Shown here one piece after another: positions 1-5,258 of a stretch of DNA of 5,258 nucleotides. The position numbers and the translations under genes are program-made. The notes under the pieces are model-generated. The model saw only the letters and a list, made by a program, of their open reading frames with translations. It searched no databases and was not told where the DNA came from. Each line of letters starts with the position of its first letter. The first letter of the stretch is position 1. Source of the stretch: Deltaproteobacteria bacterium RBG_13_49_15 (GTDB lineage: Bacteria > Desulfobacterota > Desulfobacteria > Desulfobacterales > UBA2156); contig MGQD01000191.1 in NCBI GenBank assembly GCA_001797695.1, positions 4,780 through 10,037 on the forward strand, in the 5' to 3' direction.

Positions 1-40
1 GCATGATGATTCCGATCCAAAATAAAACCGCTCTCTTCAT
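1..40 (-). CDS. N-terminal start of an unidentified protein, cut by window edge
   Basis: Only 13 codons are visible, reading MKRAVLFWIGIIM before the window ends. The start is supported by a GGAGGG ribosome binding site six bases upstream. Two basic residues followed by a hydrophobic run look like the beginning of a signal peptide or a first transmembrane segment, so an exported or membrane protein is plausible. The gene lies 47 bases after the stop of the HNH gene on the same strand, with no visible terminator between them, so it may belong to the same transcript. The product cannot be named from this fragment. Confidence 0.6.
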   Translation of the reverse strand, partial: MKRAVLFWIGIIM

Positions 41-46
41 GATTAA

Positions 47-52
47 CCCTCC
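47..52 (-). promoter_or_regulatory. Ribosome binding site GGAGGG for the partial gene at the left edge
   Basis: On the minus strand GGAGGG stands six bases before the ATG at 40-38. It is one of the better Shine-Dalgarno matches in the window and is the main reason to accept the truncated ORF as a real gene. Confidence 0.6.
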
Positions 53-87
53 ATTTGAAATCGATCGAATAGGGAAATCAGCCTTGA

Positions 88-384
88 TTATCCCCCTTTT
101 AATCCCTGCAAATAATCTTCCCATTCCATTGGAAGAAGATATTTCTTTTTATTGTTGCATTCCTTGCAGCAGGGGACCAGATTCCCTTTCGTGCTCTTTC
201 CTCCGCGGGAGATGGGAACAATATGATCCATCGTCAGGTCGGCTGCCGAAACGGTGTTTTTACACCAGTGGCATTCACCTTTGGCGACCCGGCGTTTCCA
301 CCATTGGGATTCTCTGAGCTCCTTGGCTTTCAGGCGCTCCCTTTTGATCTGCTTTTCGTCGATATATCCGTTAAAAGGGTCCAT
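88..384 (-). CDS. Small HNH endonuclease family protein
   Basis: A 98-residue protein whose second half is a compact HNH (beta-beta-alpha metal) nuclease domain. Visible hallmarks are the zinc-knuckle pair C38/C41 (CHWC), the core DHIVPISRGG at residues 53-62 with the catalytic-type D53/H54, the central Asn N68 in GNLVPCC, and the second Cys pair C73/C76 followed by N77/N78. The first 35 residues are charged and rich in Lys, Arg and Glu, probably a helix involved in DNA binding. Known HNH proteins of this size nick or cut nucleic acid, and many lack a known biological role. The gene starts nine bases after the ATP-grasp stop and is probably co-transcribed with it. Its own ribosome binding site is weak. 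No phage, toxin or restriction partner is visible, so a stand-alone housekeeping-type HNH protein is more likely than a mobile-element enzyme. The family call is firm and the role unknown. Confidence 0.88.
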   Translation of the reverse strand: MDPFNGYIDEKQIKRERLKAKELRESQWWKRRVAKGECHWCKNTVSAADLTMDHIVPISRGGKSTKGNLVPCCKECNNKKKYLLPMEWEDYLQGLKGG

Positions 385-393
385 GGTTCCCGA

Positions 394-1230
394 TCATTTC
401 ACAGAAAGCTTAAGGTCAAACAGCCAGCGATCAATTTCTTTTTCAAGGAGATCGTAATATTTTTCAGATCCTCCGAGGCCTTTTCTGCCGAAGAAGTAAT
501 TGATTTCTAGCATAAGCGGCTTTGCAGGATCAGCATTTGAAAAAAGAACGTCAAAGCCGGCCAGGTTGATTCCTGTTGTTTCACAAAAATTTAGAACAGA
601 TCGGATCCCCGACTGCTGGATATTAGGATCCGAAGCGGCATCAATATCAGCTCCTGCCGACAGATTGGTTAAAAAAGAATTCAACGCATTTTGAACCCTC
701 CAATAAGATACAACGGATTTGTTGACGATGACAACCCTAAGCGACCGGTTTTGAGATGGAACATATTCCTGAAGGATAAAAGGGCTTTTTTCTCCGGATT
801 CAAATCGGGTCTGTTCATTTATAACTTCTTTTAGTTTAGCCTGAGAATCCACCAAAAAAACACCTTCTCCTTCGCCGCCCCAATCCCGTTTAAACACAAA
901 CGGAAACATGAACGGAAATCGGCCTCCTGGATACTGTCGCGTAAAATCTTCAACCGAAAAAAAGATCCGGCTTGTGGGATGCGGTGTTCCGGTTTTCTGA
1001 AACAGATGAAGCTGGCCGGTTTTCCCCGGGAATTGAAACCGGGCTTCATAGTTTGGAAAAACATAAGGACAGTTTTCTTTCGCCATCCGGTATAAGGTTT
1101 TTCGGCATCCCTGAGGCAAAATCACGGCTTGTGCCTCTTTGATGGCGGCGAACTCCTCGGCTCCGGGATCTCTTCCGGCGCACAGGATATTCCTGCCGGC
1201 GGCATAGCACGGATGAAATGAAAGAATCAT
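394..1230 (-). CDS. RimK-like ATP-grasp domain protein, substrate unknown
   Basis: A 278-residue ATP-grasp enzyme. The N-terminal ~75 residues resemble a pre-ATP-grasp domain. The nucleotide-binding part follows with FPFVFKRDWGGEGEGV (residues 109-124), where K114 and the glycine loop are the expected ATP contacts, then FILQEYVP (151-158) with E155 in the hinge, R165 in RSLRVVIVN, D227 in GFDVLF, and LEINYFFG (241-248) with E242 and N244 as metal ligands. This set is typical of the RimK/glutathione-synthetase branch, which joins an acyl phosphate to an amine or thiol nucleophile. The acceptor cannot be deduced from the sequence. The start codon ATG overlaps the era stop as ATGA, so its translation is probably coupled to era. 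No signal peptide or membrane segment is present, so it should be cytosolic. Linkage to two ribosome-assembly GTPases makes a translation-related or protein-modifying substrate conceivable, but that is only inference. Confidence 0.85.
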   Translation of the reverse strand: MILSFHPCYAAGRNILCAGRDPGAEEFAAIKEAQAVILPQGCRKTLYRMAKENCPYVFPNYEARFQFPGKTGQLHLFQKTGTPHPTSRIFFSVEDFTRQYPGGRFPFMFPFVFKRDWGGEGEGVFLVDSQAKLKEVINEQTRFESGEKSPFILQEYVPSQNRSLRVVIVNKSVVSYWRVQNALNSFLTNLSAGADIDAASDPNIQQSGIRSVLNFCETTGINLAGFDVLFSNADPAKPLMLEINYFFGRKGLGGSEKYYDLLEKEIDRWLFDLKLSVK

Positions 1231-2117
1231 TCGTACCCGAATCGTTTTAAGGCCCTGGTGTCTTTGCGCCAGTTCTTTTGGATGCGCACCCGGATTTCCA
1301 GGTAGACGCGGGAGCCGATCAGCCGTTCGATTTCCATACGGGCCTCTTCGCCGATCCGTTTGAGTTTTTGCCCCCCCTCCCCGATGATAATTTTCTTCTG
1401 GGATTCGCGTTCGACATGAATAGAGGCCTGAATGCGAACGATCGACTTCTTTCTTTTTTCTGAAAAATCGTCAACGGTCACCGCCGATGCATAAGGGACC
1501 TCTTGTCCGGTCAGTCGAAACACCTTCTCCCGGATGAGTTCGGAAACCAGAAACCGCGTCGGCATATCGGTTAATGCTTCCTTGGGAAAATATCCGGGTC
1601 CTTCCGGAAGCTCCCCTTCCAATGCGACCAGGAGTTCTTCGATCTGGTCTCCGTTTTTAGATGAAATGGGAACGATGGCTTTAAACGGATGCTTTTTCGA
1701 CCATGAATCGATCCTGTGAAGAATTAAAGGCTTTTTAATCAAATCCGTTTTATTTAGCGCCAAGACGACCGGCGCATTGATCCCCTTCAGCGTGTTCGTT
1801 AACACCCCTTCGGGTTCCGTTTCCGATGCACTCACATCCGTCATCACCAGCATGACATCAATCTCCTTTGCCGCGGAAAGGGCCTTCTCCACCAGTCTTC
1901 TGTTGAGCATTGTTTTCGCCTGGTGGATTCCGGGAGTATCGATGAATATCATTTGCGATGATGGTCGATTAAGAATGCCGAGAATTCGATTCCTGGTGGT
2001 CTGAGGCTTTTTCGAGGTAATGGAGATTTTTTCTCCGACAACCCGGTTTAAAAAGGTGGATTTCCCTACATTCGGCGCACCTATAATCCCCACAAATCCG
2101 GATCTAAACAGCCCCAT
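1227..2117 (-). CDS. era: GTPase Era, 30S ribosomal subunit assembly
   Basis: Era binds the 3' end of 16S rRNA and assists 30S maturation. The 296-residue product has the full family layout: G1 P-loop GAPNVGKS (13-20), the switch I segment PQTTRNRI (38-45), G3 DTPG (60-63), G4 NKTD (122-125) and G5 SSK (152-154). The linker signature VPYASAV (207-213) leads into a C-terminal KH RNA-binding domain with IIGEGGQKLKRIG (244-256). Length and motif spacing are normal for the family. The start at 2117 is chosen because MGLFRSGFVGIIG matches the usual Era N-terminus and AAAGGGCG lies five bases upstream. An ATG at 2150 in the same frame would add 11 atypical residues. The first 14 bases overlap the end of engB, and the stop overlaps the next start as ATGA, so the three genes look translationally coupled. 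All catalytic motifs are present, so it should be active and essential. Confidence 0.97.
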   Translation of the reverse strand: MGLFRSGFVGIIGAPNVGKSTFLNRVVGEKISITSKKPQTTRNRILGILNRPSSQMIFIDTPGIHQAKTMLNRRLVEKALSAAKEIDVMLVMTDVSASETEPEGVLTNTLKGINAPVVLALNKTDLIKKPLILHRIDSWSKKHPFKAIVPISSKNGDQIEELLVALEGELPEGPGYFPKEALTDMPTRFLVSELIREKVFRLTGQEVPYASAVTVDDFSEKRKKSIVRIQASIHVERESQKKIIIGEGGQKLKRIGEEARMEIERLIGSRVYLEIRVRIQKNWRKDTRALKRFGYE

Positions 2118-2694
2118 GAATGCGCCCTTTGATCCATTCCCATACGGCATCCGAACCTTGCCGGGTTTTAGCCGAAAATGGAATGACCGCTTCCTTTTCC
2201 ATTAAAAGCGCTTCGGCAATCCTTGAGCGTTGCCGGATTAGCTCTGATTTTGAGACTTTGTCGGCTTTTGAAACGGCCAATCTGCATCCGATTCCAAAAT
2301 GCTTAAGCCATCCGATCAGGTCATGCTCCTCCTTTTCCGGAACCCTTCTGATATCCATGATAAGAACGACCCCTTTCAGGAGCGCCCGATTCAGAAGATA
2401 TGTCTCCACGGTCTCTTTCCATCCGATCCGCACGGCTTTCGGGACATTTGCATATCCGTATCCCGGCAAATCAACGAATATGAACTCTTTATTGATTAAA
2501 AAAAAATTGATTAACCTGGTTTTTCCGGGCGTGCTGCTGGTTTTTACCAGGCGCCTTCTGTTCAAGAGAACATTTATCATCGACGATTTTCCGGCATTGG
2601 AACGGCCGGCAAACGCAATTTCAGGAAAATTTTCGATGGGAAACTGGGACTGTTTTGCAGCGCTCGTGATGAATTCGGCGGATATGATTTTCAT
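2104..2694 (-). CDS. engB: EngB/YsxC/YihA ribosome-biogenesis GTPase
   Basis: A 196-residue GTPase of the TrmE-Era-EngA-EngB-Septin-like class, known to act in late 50S subunit assembly. Motifs in order are G1 GRSNAGKS (30-37), the switch I signature STPGKTR (54-60), G3 DLPGYGYA (75-82), a G4 reading SKAD (142-145) where the family usually has TKAD, and G5 FSA (173-175). The STPGKT and DLPGYGYA segments are specific to EngB. The start at 2694 (MKIISAEFITSA) matches the usual N-terminus. A TTG at 2739 in frame would add 15 residues with no family resemblance. The Shine-Dalgarno in front of 2694 is poor, so translation may depend on reinitiation. It lies 41 bases after the aminotransferase remnant and overlaps era by 14 bases. 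With its natural upstream gene damaged, its promoter is unclear: it is either read through from hisI-hisG or started within the remnant. Confidence 0.96.
   Translation of the reverse strand: MKIISAEFITSAAKQSQFPIENFPEIAFAGRSNAGKSSMINVLLNRRRLVKTSSTPGKTRLINFFLINKEFIFVDLPGYGYANVPKAVRIGWKETVETYLLNRALLKGVVLIMDIRRVPEKEEHDLIGWLKHFGIGCRLAVSKADKVSKSELIRQRSRIAEALLMEKEAVIPFSAKTRQGSDAVWEWIKGRIHGAV
2123..2130 (-). promoter_or_regulatory. Ribosome binding site AAAGGGCG that fixes the era start
   Basis: On the minus strand AAAGGGCG precedes the ATG at 2117-2115 with a five-base spacer and lies inside the engB coding region. It favours the 296-residue Era form over the longer one starting at 2150. Confidence 0.5.
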
Positions 2695-2735
2695 TGGAGA
2701 TGCGTCGTATCGCAATGGTTGAAAAGCGGAATGGA

Positions 2736-2900
2736 TCAACTCGACCTTCTTTTATTGAGATAATCTTCCAGCCGGTTCATCCCTTCGGCGATGTTCTCCG
2801 GCGAATTGGTGTATGAAAAACGGAGATGCCCTTCGCTGTTTGATCCGAAATCGATTCCAGGGGCGACTCCCACAGGCGCTTTATCCAATCGGCTCCGCAT
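2736..2900 (-). pseudogene. 3' remnant of a PLP-dependent class I/II aminotransferase gene
   Basis: The reading frame encodes 54 residues, of which about 52 look like the extreme C-terminus of an aspartate-aminotransferase-type enzyme. Recognisable parts are VGVAPGIDFG (10-19), then EGHLRFSY (23-30), whose Arg27 corresponds to the substrate-carboxylate-binding arginine of fold-type I aminotransferases, then NSPENIAEGMNRL (32-44). Complete members have roughly 390 residues, so about 85 percent is missing, including the PLP-binding lysine. Upstream, the same frame has stops at once (TAA before the ATG, plus two more towards hisG). The homology begins directly where the palindromic repeat ends. 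The ATG at 2900-2898 is formed at that border and has no ribosome binding site. The remaining codons carry no frameshift or internal stop, which suggests a fairly recent loss or a tolerated short peptide. The original substrate cannot be determined. Confidence 0.85.
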
Positions 2901-2919
2901 TTATGGGCCTTTGGCTCAT
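2900..2919 (+). repeat. Single copy of short palindromic repeat, after hisG
   Basis: TTTATGGGCCTTTGGCTCAT matches the two tandem copies at 4201-4239 with two differences (A to G at 2906, C to T at 2911). It folds as ATGGGCC-TTT-GGCTCAT, seven pairs with one G-T pair and a three-base loop. Similarity continues loosely into a T-rich and TATA stretch towards 2926, as at the other site. It fills the whole space between the hisG stop and the truncated aminotransferase. It may also serve as a weak hairpin after hisG, but no T-run follows it on the minus strand. Confidence 0.8.
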
Positions 2920-2921
2920 TT

Positions 2922-3794
2922 CTATACAACCTTGTTTAACGGATATTCGATGATCCCCTCGGCTCCTCTTTTGAGAAGCTCCGGAATCAGGTCCCTCACG
3001 GTGTTGGAATCCACAACGGTTTCAACCGAAAACCAGTCGCTTTGATAAAGAGGGGCAACAGTTGGGGCGTTTAAGCTGGGAAGCACGGCGACCACCCGTT
3101 CCAGACAGCGATTTGGAACGTTCATTTTCAGGCCGACAAGTTTTTCACCCAGAAGGGCGCCCTGCAGTAGCAGGGCGATCTGTTCAATCTTTTCCCTTTT
3201 TTCCGTATCTTTCCAGGAATCATGGTTGACGATGAGCTGCGTGTTCGTCTTCATCAATTCGTGAACAACCCGGAGCCCATGGGCTTTGATCGTACTTTCG
3301 GTTTCGGTAACCTCGACAATGGCATCCGCAAGTCCGGAAACCACTTTTGCTTCGGTGGCTCCCCAGGAAAATTCCACTTTGACATCAATACCGTGTTCCG
3401 AAAAATACTTCTTTGTAAATTGAACCAGCTCCGTTGCGACTAGTTTTCCCCGAAGATCCCCGATGGTTTTGATCTCCGAATCGAAAGGAACCGCAAGCAC
3501 CCATCGAGCCGGCCGGGAGCTGACCTTCGAATAAATGAGGTCGGCAGCGACATGAATGTCCGAATTGTTTTCGGCGATCCAGTCCTTTCCCGTCAAACCG
3601 GCATCCATGGTTCCGCCTTCCACATATCGGGACATCTCCTGGGCTCTGCATATGGCGCATTCAATGAAGGGATCATTGATTTCAGGAAAATAGCTTCGCC
3701 CGTTAACGTCGATGCTCCAGCCGGATCGCTTGAACAATGCAATGGTCGCATTCTGGAGGCTTCCTTTCGGAATCCCCAGCTTGATCCGTTTCAT
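2922..3794 (-). CDS. hisG: ATP phosphoribosyltransferase, long form (HisG)
   Basis: HisG condenses ATP and PRPP to phosphoribosyl-ATP, the first and feedback-controlled step of histidine synthesis. The 290-residue product starts with MKRIKLGIPKGSL, the family N-terminus. It has the catalytic-domain signature DAIVEVTETESTIKAHGL (157-174), where the PRPP phosphate-binding region lies. Residues from about 212 to the end form the ACT-like histidine-binding domain of long-form enzymes, ending in the typical IIEYPLNKVV. Because this domain is present, a HisZ subunit should not be needed and inhibition by histidine is expected. The ATG overlaps the hisI stop as ATGA, and an AAGGAGGTG ribosome binding site inside hisI gives it strong, coupled translation. 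The TAG stop abuts the palindromic repeat at 2900-2919. The protein appears complete, so the rearrangement next to it did not damage the enzyme. Confidence 0.97.
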   Translation of the reverse strand: MKRIKLGIPKGSLQNATIALFKRSGWSIDVNGRSYFPEINDPFIECAICRAQEMSRYVEGGTMDAGLTGKDWIAENNSDIHVAADLIYSKVSSRPARWVLAVPFDSEIKTIGDLRGKLVATELVQFTKKYFSEHGIDVKVEFSWGATEAKVVSGLADAIVEVTETESTIKAHGLRVVHELMKTNTQLIVNHDSWKDTEKREKIEQIALLLQGALLGEKLVGLKMNVPNRCLERVVAVLPSLNAPTVAPLYQSDWFSVETVVDSNTVRDLIPELLKRGAEGIIEYPLNKVV

Positions 3795-4174
3795 TTCCGA
3801 TACACCTCCTTTTGATCGAACACCCGAATCCCGATGATCCGTGTGGAGCCGTCCTTAACTTCCCTATAGAAACAGCTTCGAAATCCCGTATGGCAGGCAG
3901 CCCCGCCGATCTGCTCCACCATTAAAAGAACCGCATCCTCATCACAGTCGATGCGGATTTCCCTGACAATTTGCCGATGACCCGATGTCTTCCCTTTTAC
4001 CCACAACTCCTGACGGCTTCGGCTGTAAAAGGTTGCCAGACCGGTGGACAGTGTCATTTCCCATGCTGTTTCGTTCATGAATCCGAGCATGAGAACCTCG
4101 TGGGTTTGATAATCCTGAATCACTGCCGGCAAAAGTCCGTTCATTTTATCAAAATTTGGCTTCACCATGTTCAT
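3791..4174 (-). CDS. hisI: Phosphoribosyl-AMP cyclohydrolase (HisI)
   Basis: HisI opens the purine ring of phosphoribosyl-AMP, the third step of histidine synthesis. The 127-residue protein is the stand-alone cyclohydrolase without the HisE pyrophosphohydrolase domain, so hisE must lie elsewhere. Signatures are FYSRSRQELWVKG (49-61), the metal-binding IDCDEDA (75-81) with D76, D78 and D80, and ACHTGFRSCFYRE (93-105), where C94 and C101 together with C77 are the expected zinc-site cysteines. The start at 4174 follows AAGGA with a ten-base spacer. ATGs at 4168 and 4144 are also in frame, and the N-terminal ~10 residues vary in this family, so the exact start is only moderately certain. It is the first gene of a two-gene hisI-hisG unit bracketed by palindromic repeats. 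The rest of the histidine pathway is not present here. Confidence 0.96.
   Translation of the reverse strand: MNMVKPNFDKMNGLLPAVIQDYQTHEVLMLGFMNETAWEMTLSTGLATFYSRSRQELWVKGKTSGHRQIVREIRIDCDEDAVLLMVEQIGGAACHTGFRSCFYREVKDGSTRIIGIRVFDQKEVYRK
3803..3811 (-). promoter_or_regulatory. Strong ribosome binding site AAGGAGGTG for hisG inside hisI
   Basis: On the minus strand AAGGAGGTG lies eight bases before the hisG ATG and within the last codons of hisI. It is a nearly perfect Shine-Dalgarno sequence and the strongest in the window, which settles the hisG start at 3794. Confidence 0.85.
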
Positions 4175-4184
4175 TTACTTGGTA

Positions 4185-4189
4185 TCCTT
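4185..4189 (-). promoter_or_regulatory. Probable ribosome binding site AAGGA for hisI
   Basis: AAGGA on the minus strand precedes the ATG at 4174-4172 by ten bases. The spacing is slightly long but acceptable. It lies just downstream of the tandem palindromic repeats in the transcript, so a repeat hairpin would stand 11 bases upstream of it. Confidence 0.4.
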
Positions 4190-4200
4190 CAAGATCATCC

Positions 4201-4239
4201 TTTATGAGCCTCTGGCTCGTTTATGAGCCTCTGGCTCAT
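4201..4239 (+). repeat. Two tandem 19-base palindromic repeats upstream of hisI
   Basis: The unit TTTATGAGCCTCTGGCTC plus G or A occurs at 4201-4219 and 4220-4238, 18 of 19 bases identical and without a spacer. Each unit folds as ATGAGCC-TCT-GGCTCAT with a seven-base stem, perfect at 4223-4239. In the first copy one A-T pair has become a T-G pair. A related single copy lies at 2900-2919 in the same orientation. A run of six T follows the second copy on the plus strand, so a plus-strand transcript would see a terminator-like hairpin, although no plus-strand gene ends here. The tandem arrangement also permits a larger fold between copies. It resembles small dispersed intergenic repeats (REP- or MITE-like), not a CRISPR array. 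Confidence 0.85.
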
Positions 4240-4243
4240 TTTT

Positions 4244-4271
4244 TATATAGTGAAGCTCCCCGCGCACTGAA
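4244..4271 (-). promoter_or_regulatory. Possible weak promoter for hisI-hisG
   Basis: On the minus strand TATATA (4249-4244) could act as a -10 box. TTCAGT (4271-4266), 16 bases upstream, is only a 3-of-6 match to TTGACA. The position between rfbA and hisI suits a promoter for the his pair, but the -35 box falls in the loop of the GC-rich hairpin and the AT-rich run has other explanations. This is a guess based on consensus only. Confidence 0.25.
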
Positions 4272-4281
4272 GAGCGGGGCT
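4255..4281 (-). terminator. GC-rich hairpin downstream of rfbA, possible terminator or REP-like element
   Basis: CCCCGC (4258-4263) pairs perfectly with GCGGGG (4274-4279) across a ten-base loop. The outer AG/CT pairs can extend the stem past a two-base bulge. It begins about 35 bases after the rfbA stop, the right place for transcription to end. On the minus strand no T-run follows directly, so it is not a textbook intrinsic terminator. GC-rich palindromes of this look are also common as dispersed repeats in bacteria, and its position beside the tandem repeats suits that reading. Confidence 0.45.
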
Positions 4282-4314
4282 TGCGGGAAGCAGACCGGTC
4301 AAAGGGTCATGCCA

Positions 4315-5202
4315 TTATCGGTCTTGAGCTACCCTTTTTTCCTCCAGAATGGCTATCAAATATTTCCCATAATCGTTTTTGGTCATATCCGACGCCAATT
4401 CTCTGAGCTCGGCAGGGCTGATATATCCGAGCCGGAAGGCGATCTCTTCAATGCACGATATTTTCAGTCCCTGGCGTTCCTGGATGGTCTGCACATAATT
4501 GGCAGCCTGGTGCATCGCTTCATGAGTCCCGGTGTCCAGCCATGCCAAACCTCTTCCCAGAATCTCAACCCGGAGATCCCCTCTTCTAAGATAAACCAGA
4601 TTGACATCCGTTATCTCGAGTTCTCCCCGGGCAGAAGGCTTGAGGTTGGCGGCAATATCGATGACATCATTGTCATAAACGTAAAGGCCGGGTACGGCAT
4701 AATGGGATTTTGGTTTCTTCGGTTTTTCCTCAATTCCGATCACCCTCCCCTCCGAATCGAATTCCACCACGCCGTATCGTTCCGGATCCTTTACCGGATA
4801 TCCGAAAATAAGCCCGCCTTTGACGAGCCGGACCGCGCGTTTCAGGATTTCAGAAAGATCATGACCATAAAATATATTGTCCCCGAGGATCAGGAATACG
4901 GTATCCTTTCCGATAAACGCTTTTCCGATAATAAAGGCCTGAGCCAATCCTTCCGGCTTCGGCTGCTCAGCATAGGACAATGATAACCCCAACTGGGAGC
5001 CATTACCCAGGAGTCTCCTAAAATTCGGCAGATCTTCAGGCGTGGAAATGATAAGGATTTCCCGAATACCTGCCAGCATGAGGACCGAAAGCGGATAATA
5101 AATCATGGGTTTGTCGTAAACCGGGAGGAGCTGTTTACTCACCACCCGTGTGATCGGATACATCCGGGTGCCGGAACCGCCGGCCAGAATAATCCCTTTC
5201 AT
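4315..5202 (-). CDS. rfbA: Glucose-1-phosphate thymidylyltransferase (RmlA/RfbA)
   Basis: RfbA joins dTTP and glucose-1-phosphate into dTDP-glucose, the first step towards dTDP-L-rhamnose and other deoxysugars of O-antigen or exopolysaccharide. The 295-residue product shows the nucleotidyltransferase signature GGSGTRMYP (8-16) with R13, then SKQLLPVYDKPMIYYPLS (22-39) with K23, the metal-binding GDN (107-109), EEKP (158-161), GELEITDVN (193-201) and WLDTGTH (221-227) with D223. Length and motifs match the family. A Met stands where most members have Leu in GTRLYP, a mild change. The start at 5202 (MKGIILAGG) is preferred, with AAAAGG eight bases upstream. A TTG at 5229 would add the atypical MATKKKAGA, which mostly reads through an A8 tract. 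Other rml genes are not in the window. It is separated from hisI by 140 bases with a hairpin and repeats, so it is probably a different transcription unit, at least in part. Confidence 0.97.
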   Translation of the reverse strand: MKGIILAGGSGTRMYPITRVVSKQLLPVYDKPMIYYPLSVLMLAGIREILIISTPEDLPNFRRLLGNGSQLGLSLSYAEQPKPEGLAQAFIIGKAFIGKDTVFLILGDNIFYGHDLSEILKRAVRLVKGGLIFGYPVKDPERYGVVEFDSEGRVIGIEEKPKKPKSHYAVPGLYVYDNDVIDIAANLKPSARGELEITDVNLVYLRRGDLRVEILGRGLAWLDTGTHEAMHQAANYVQTIQERQGLKISCIEEIAFRLGYISPAELRELASDMTKNDYGKYLIAILEEKRVAQDR

Positions 5203-5258
5203 TGCACCTGCCTTTTTTTTCGTTGCCAAATTAAACGATGGAAAAAACCCTATCGATA

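Noticed and set aside
2120..2722. 200-codon open frame on the plus strand opposite engB
   Set aside because: It mirrors the engB coding region, whose GTPase motifs are complete on the other strand.
2695..2739. Upstream TTG start for engB
   Set aside because: It adds 15 residues without family resemblance, while MKIISAEF at 2694 matches the usual EngB beginning.
3274..3285. Perfect 12-base palindrome AGCCCATGGGCT
   Set aside because: It lies inside hisG and encodes the conserved KAHGL motif, so protein constraint explains it.
4201..4239. Tandem direct repeats as a minimal CRISPR array
   Set aside because: The 19-base units abut without spacers, the unit is an almost complete palindrome and no cas gene is near.
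4223..4244. Palindrome plus six T as an intrinsic terminator on the plus strand
   Set aside because: The hairpin and T-run look right, but no plus-strand gene ends here, so it is treated as a property of the repeat.
4156..4983. Long 275-codon open frame on the plus strand over rfbA and the hisI upstream gap
   Set aside because: It is antisense to a fully convincing rfbA, starts within hisI, crosses the palindromic repeats and resembles no protein family.
5203..5258. TTG start at 5229 and an A8 tract before rfbA as a slippage-controlled start
   Set aside because: The A-rich run fits better as part of the leader and ribosome binding site; MKGIILAGG is the normal RmlA N-terminus. I see no clear promoter in the remaining bases to the window edge.

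Overview
The window is a densely packed bacterial chromosome segment in which every supportable gene lies on the minus strand, so transcription runs from high to low coordinates. In that order the genes are rfbA (dTDP-glucose synthesis), hisI and hisG (two steps of histidine biosynthesis), a 3' remnant of an aminotransferase gene, engB/ysxC and era (ribosome-assembly GTPases), a RimK-like ATP-grasp enzyme of unknown substrate, a small HNH nuclease and the first codons of another gene. Medium GC content, a long-form HisG without need of HisZ, a stand-alone HisI and the tight engB-era-ATP-grasp chain fit a Desulfobacterota (deltaproteobacterial) genome. This placement is inference from family resemblance, not a database match.

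Region 4315-5202 is rfbA. The 140-base gap downstream of it (4175-4314) holds a GC-rich hairpin, a possible weak promoter and two tandem 19-base copies of a short palindromic repeat. Region 2922-4174 is hisI-hisG, coupled by an ATGA overlap with a strong ribosome binding site inside the hisI 3' end. Immediately after the hisG stop lies a third copy of the same repeat in the same orientation. Directly beyond it comes the last ~53 codons of a class I/II aminotransferase whose remaining gene body is missing.

Region 394-2694 is engB, era and the ATP-grasp gene, with 14-base and 4-base overlaps that suggest one translationally coupled transcript. The HNH gene follows after 9 bases. A new gene with a good ribosome binding site starts at 40 and runs off the left edge.

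The most noteworthy structure is that hisI-hisG is bracketed by direct copies of one palindromic repeat, and the downstream copy sits exactly at the truncation point of the aminotransferase. This looks like a repeat-associated rearrangement scar. I see no convincing new defence or metabolic system; the remaining genes are ordinary housekeeping genes.
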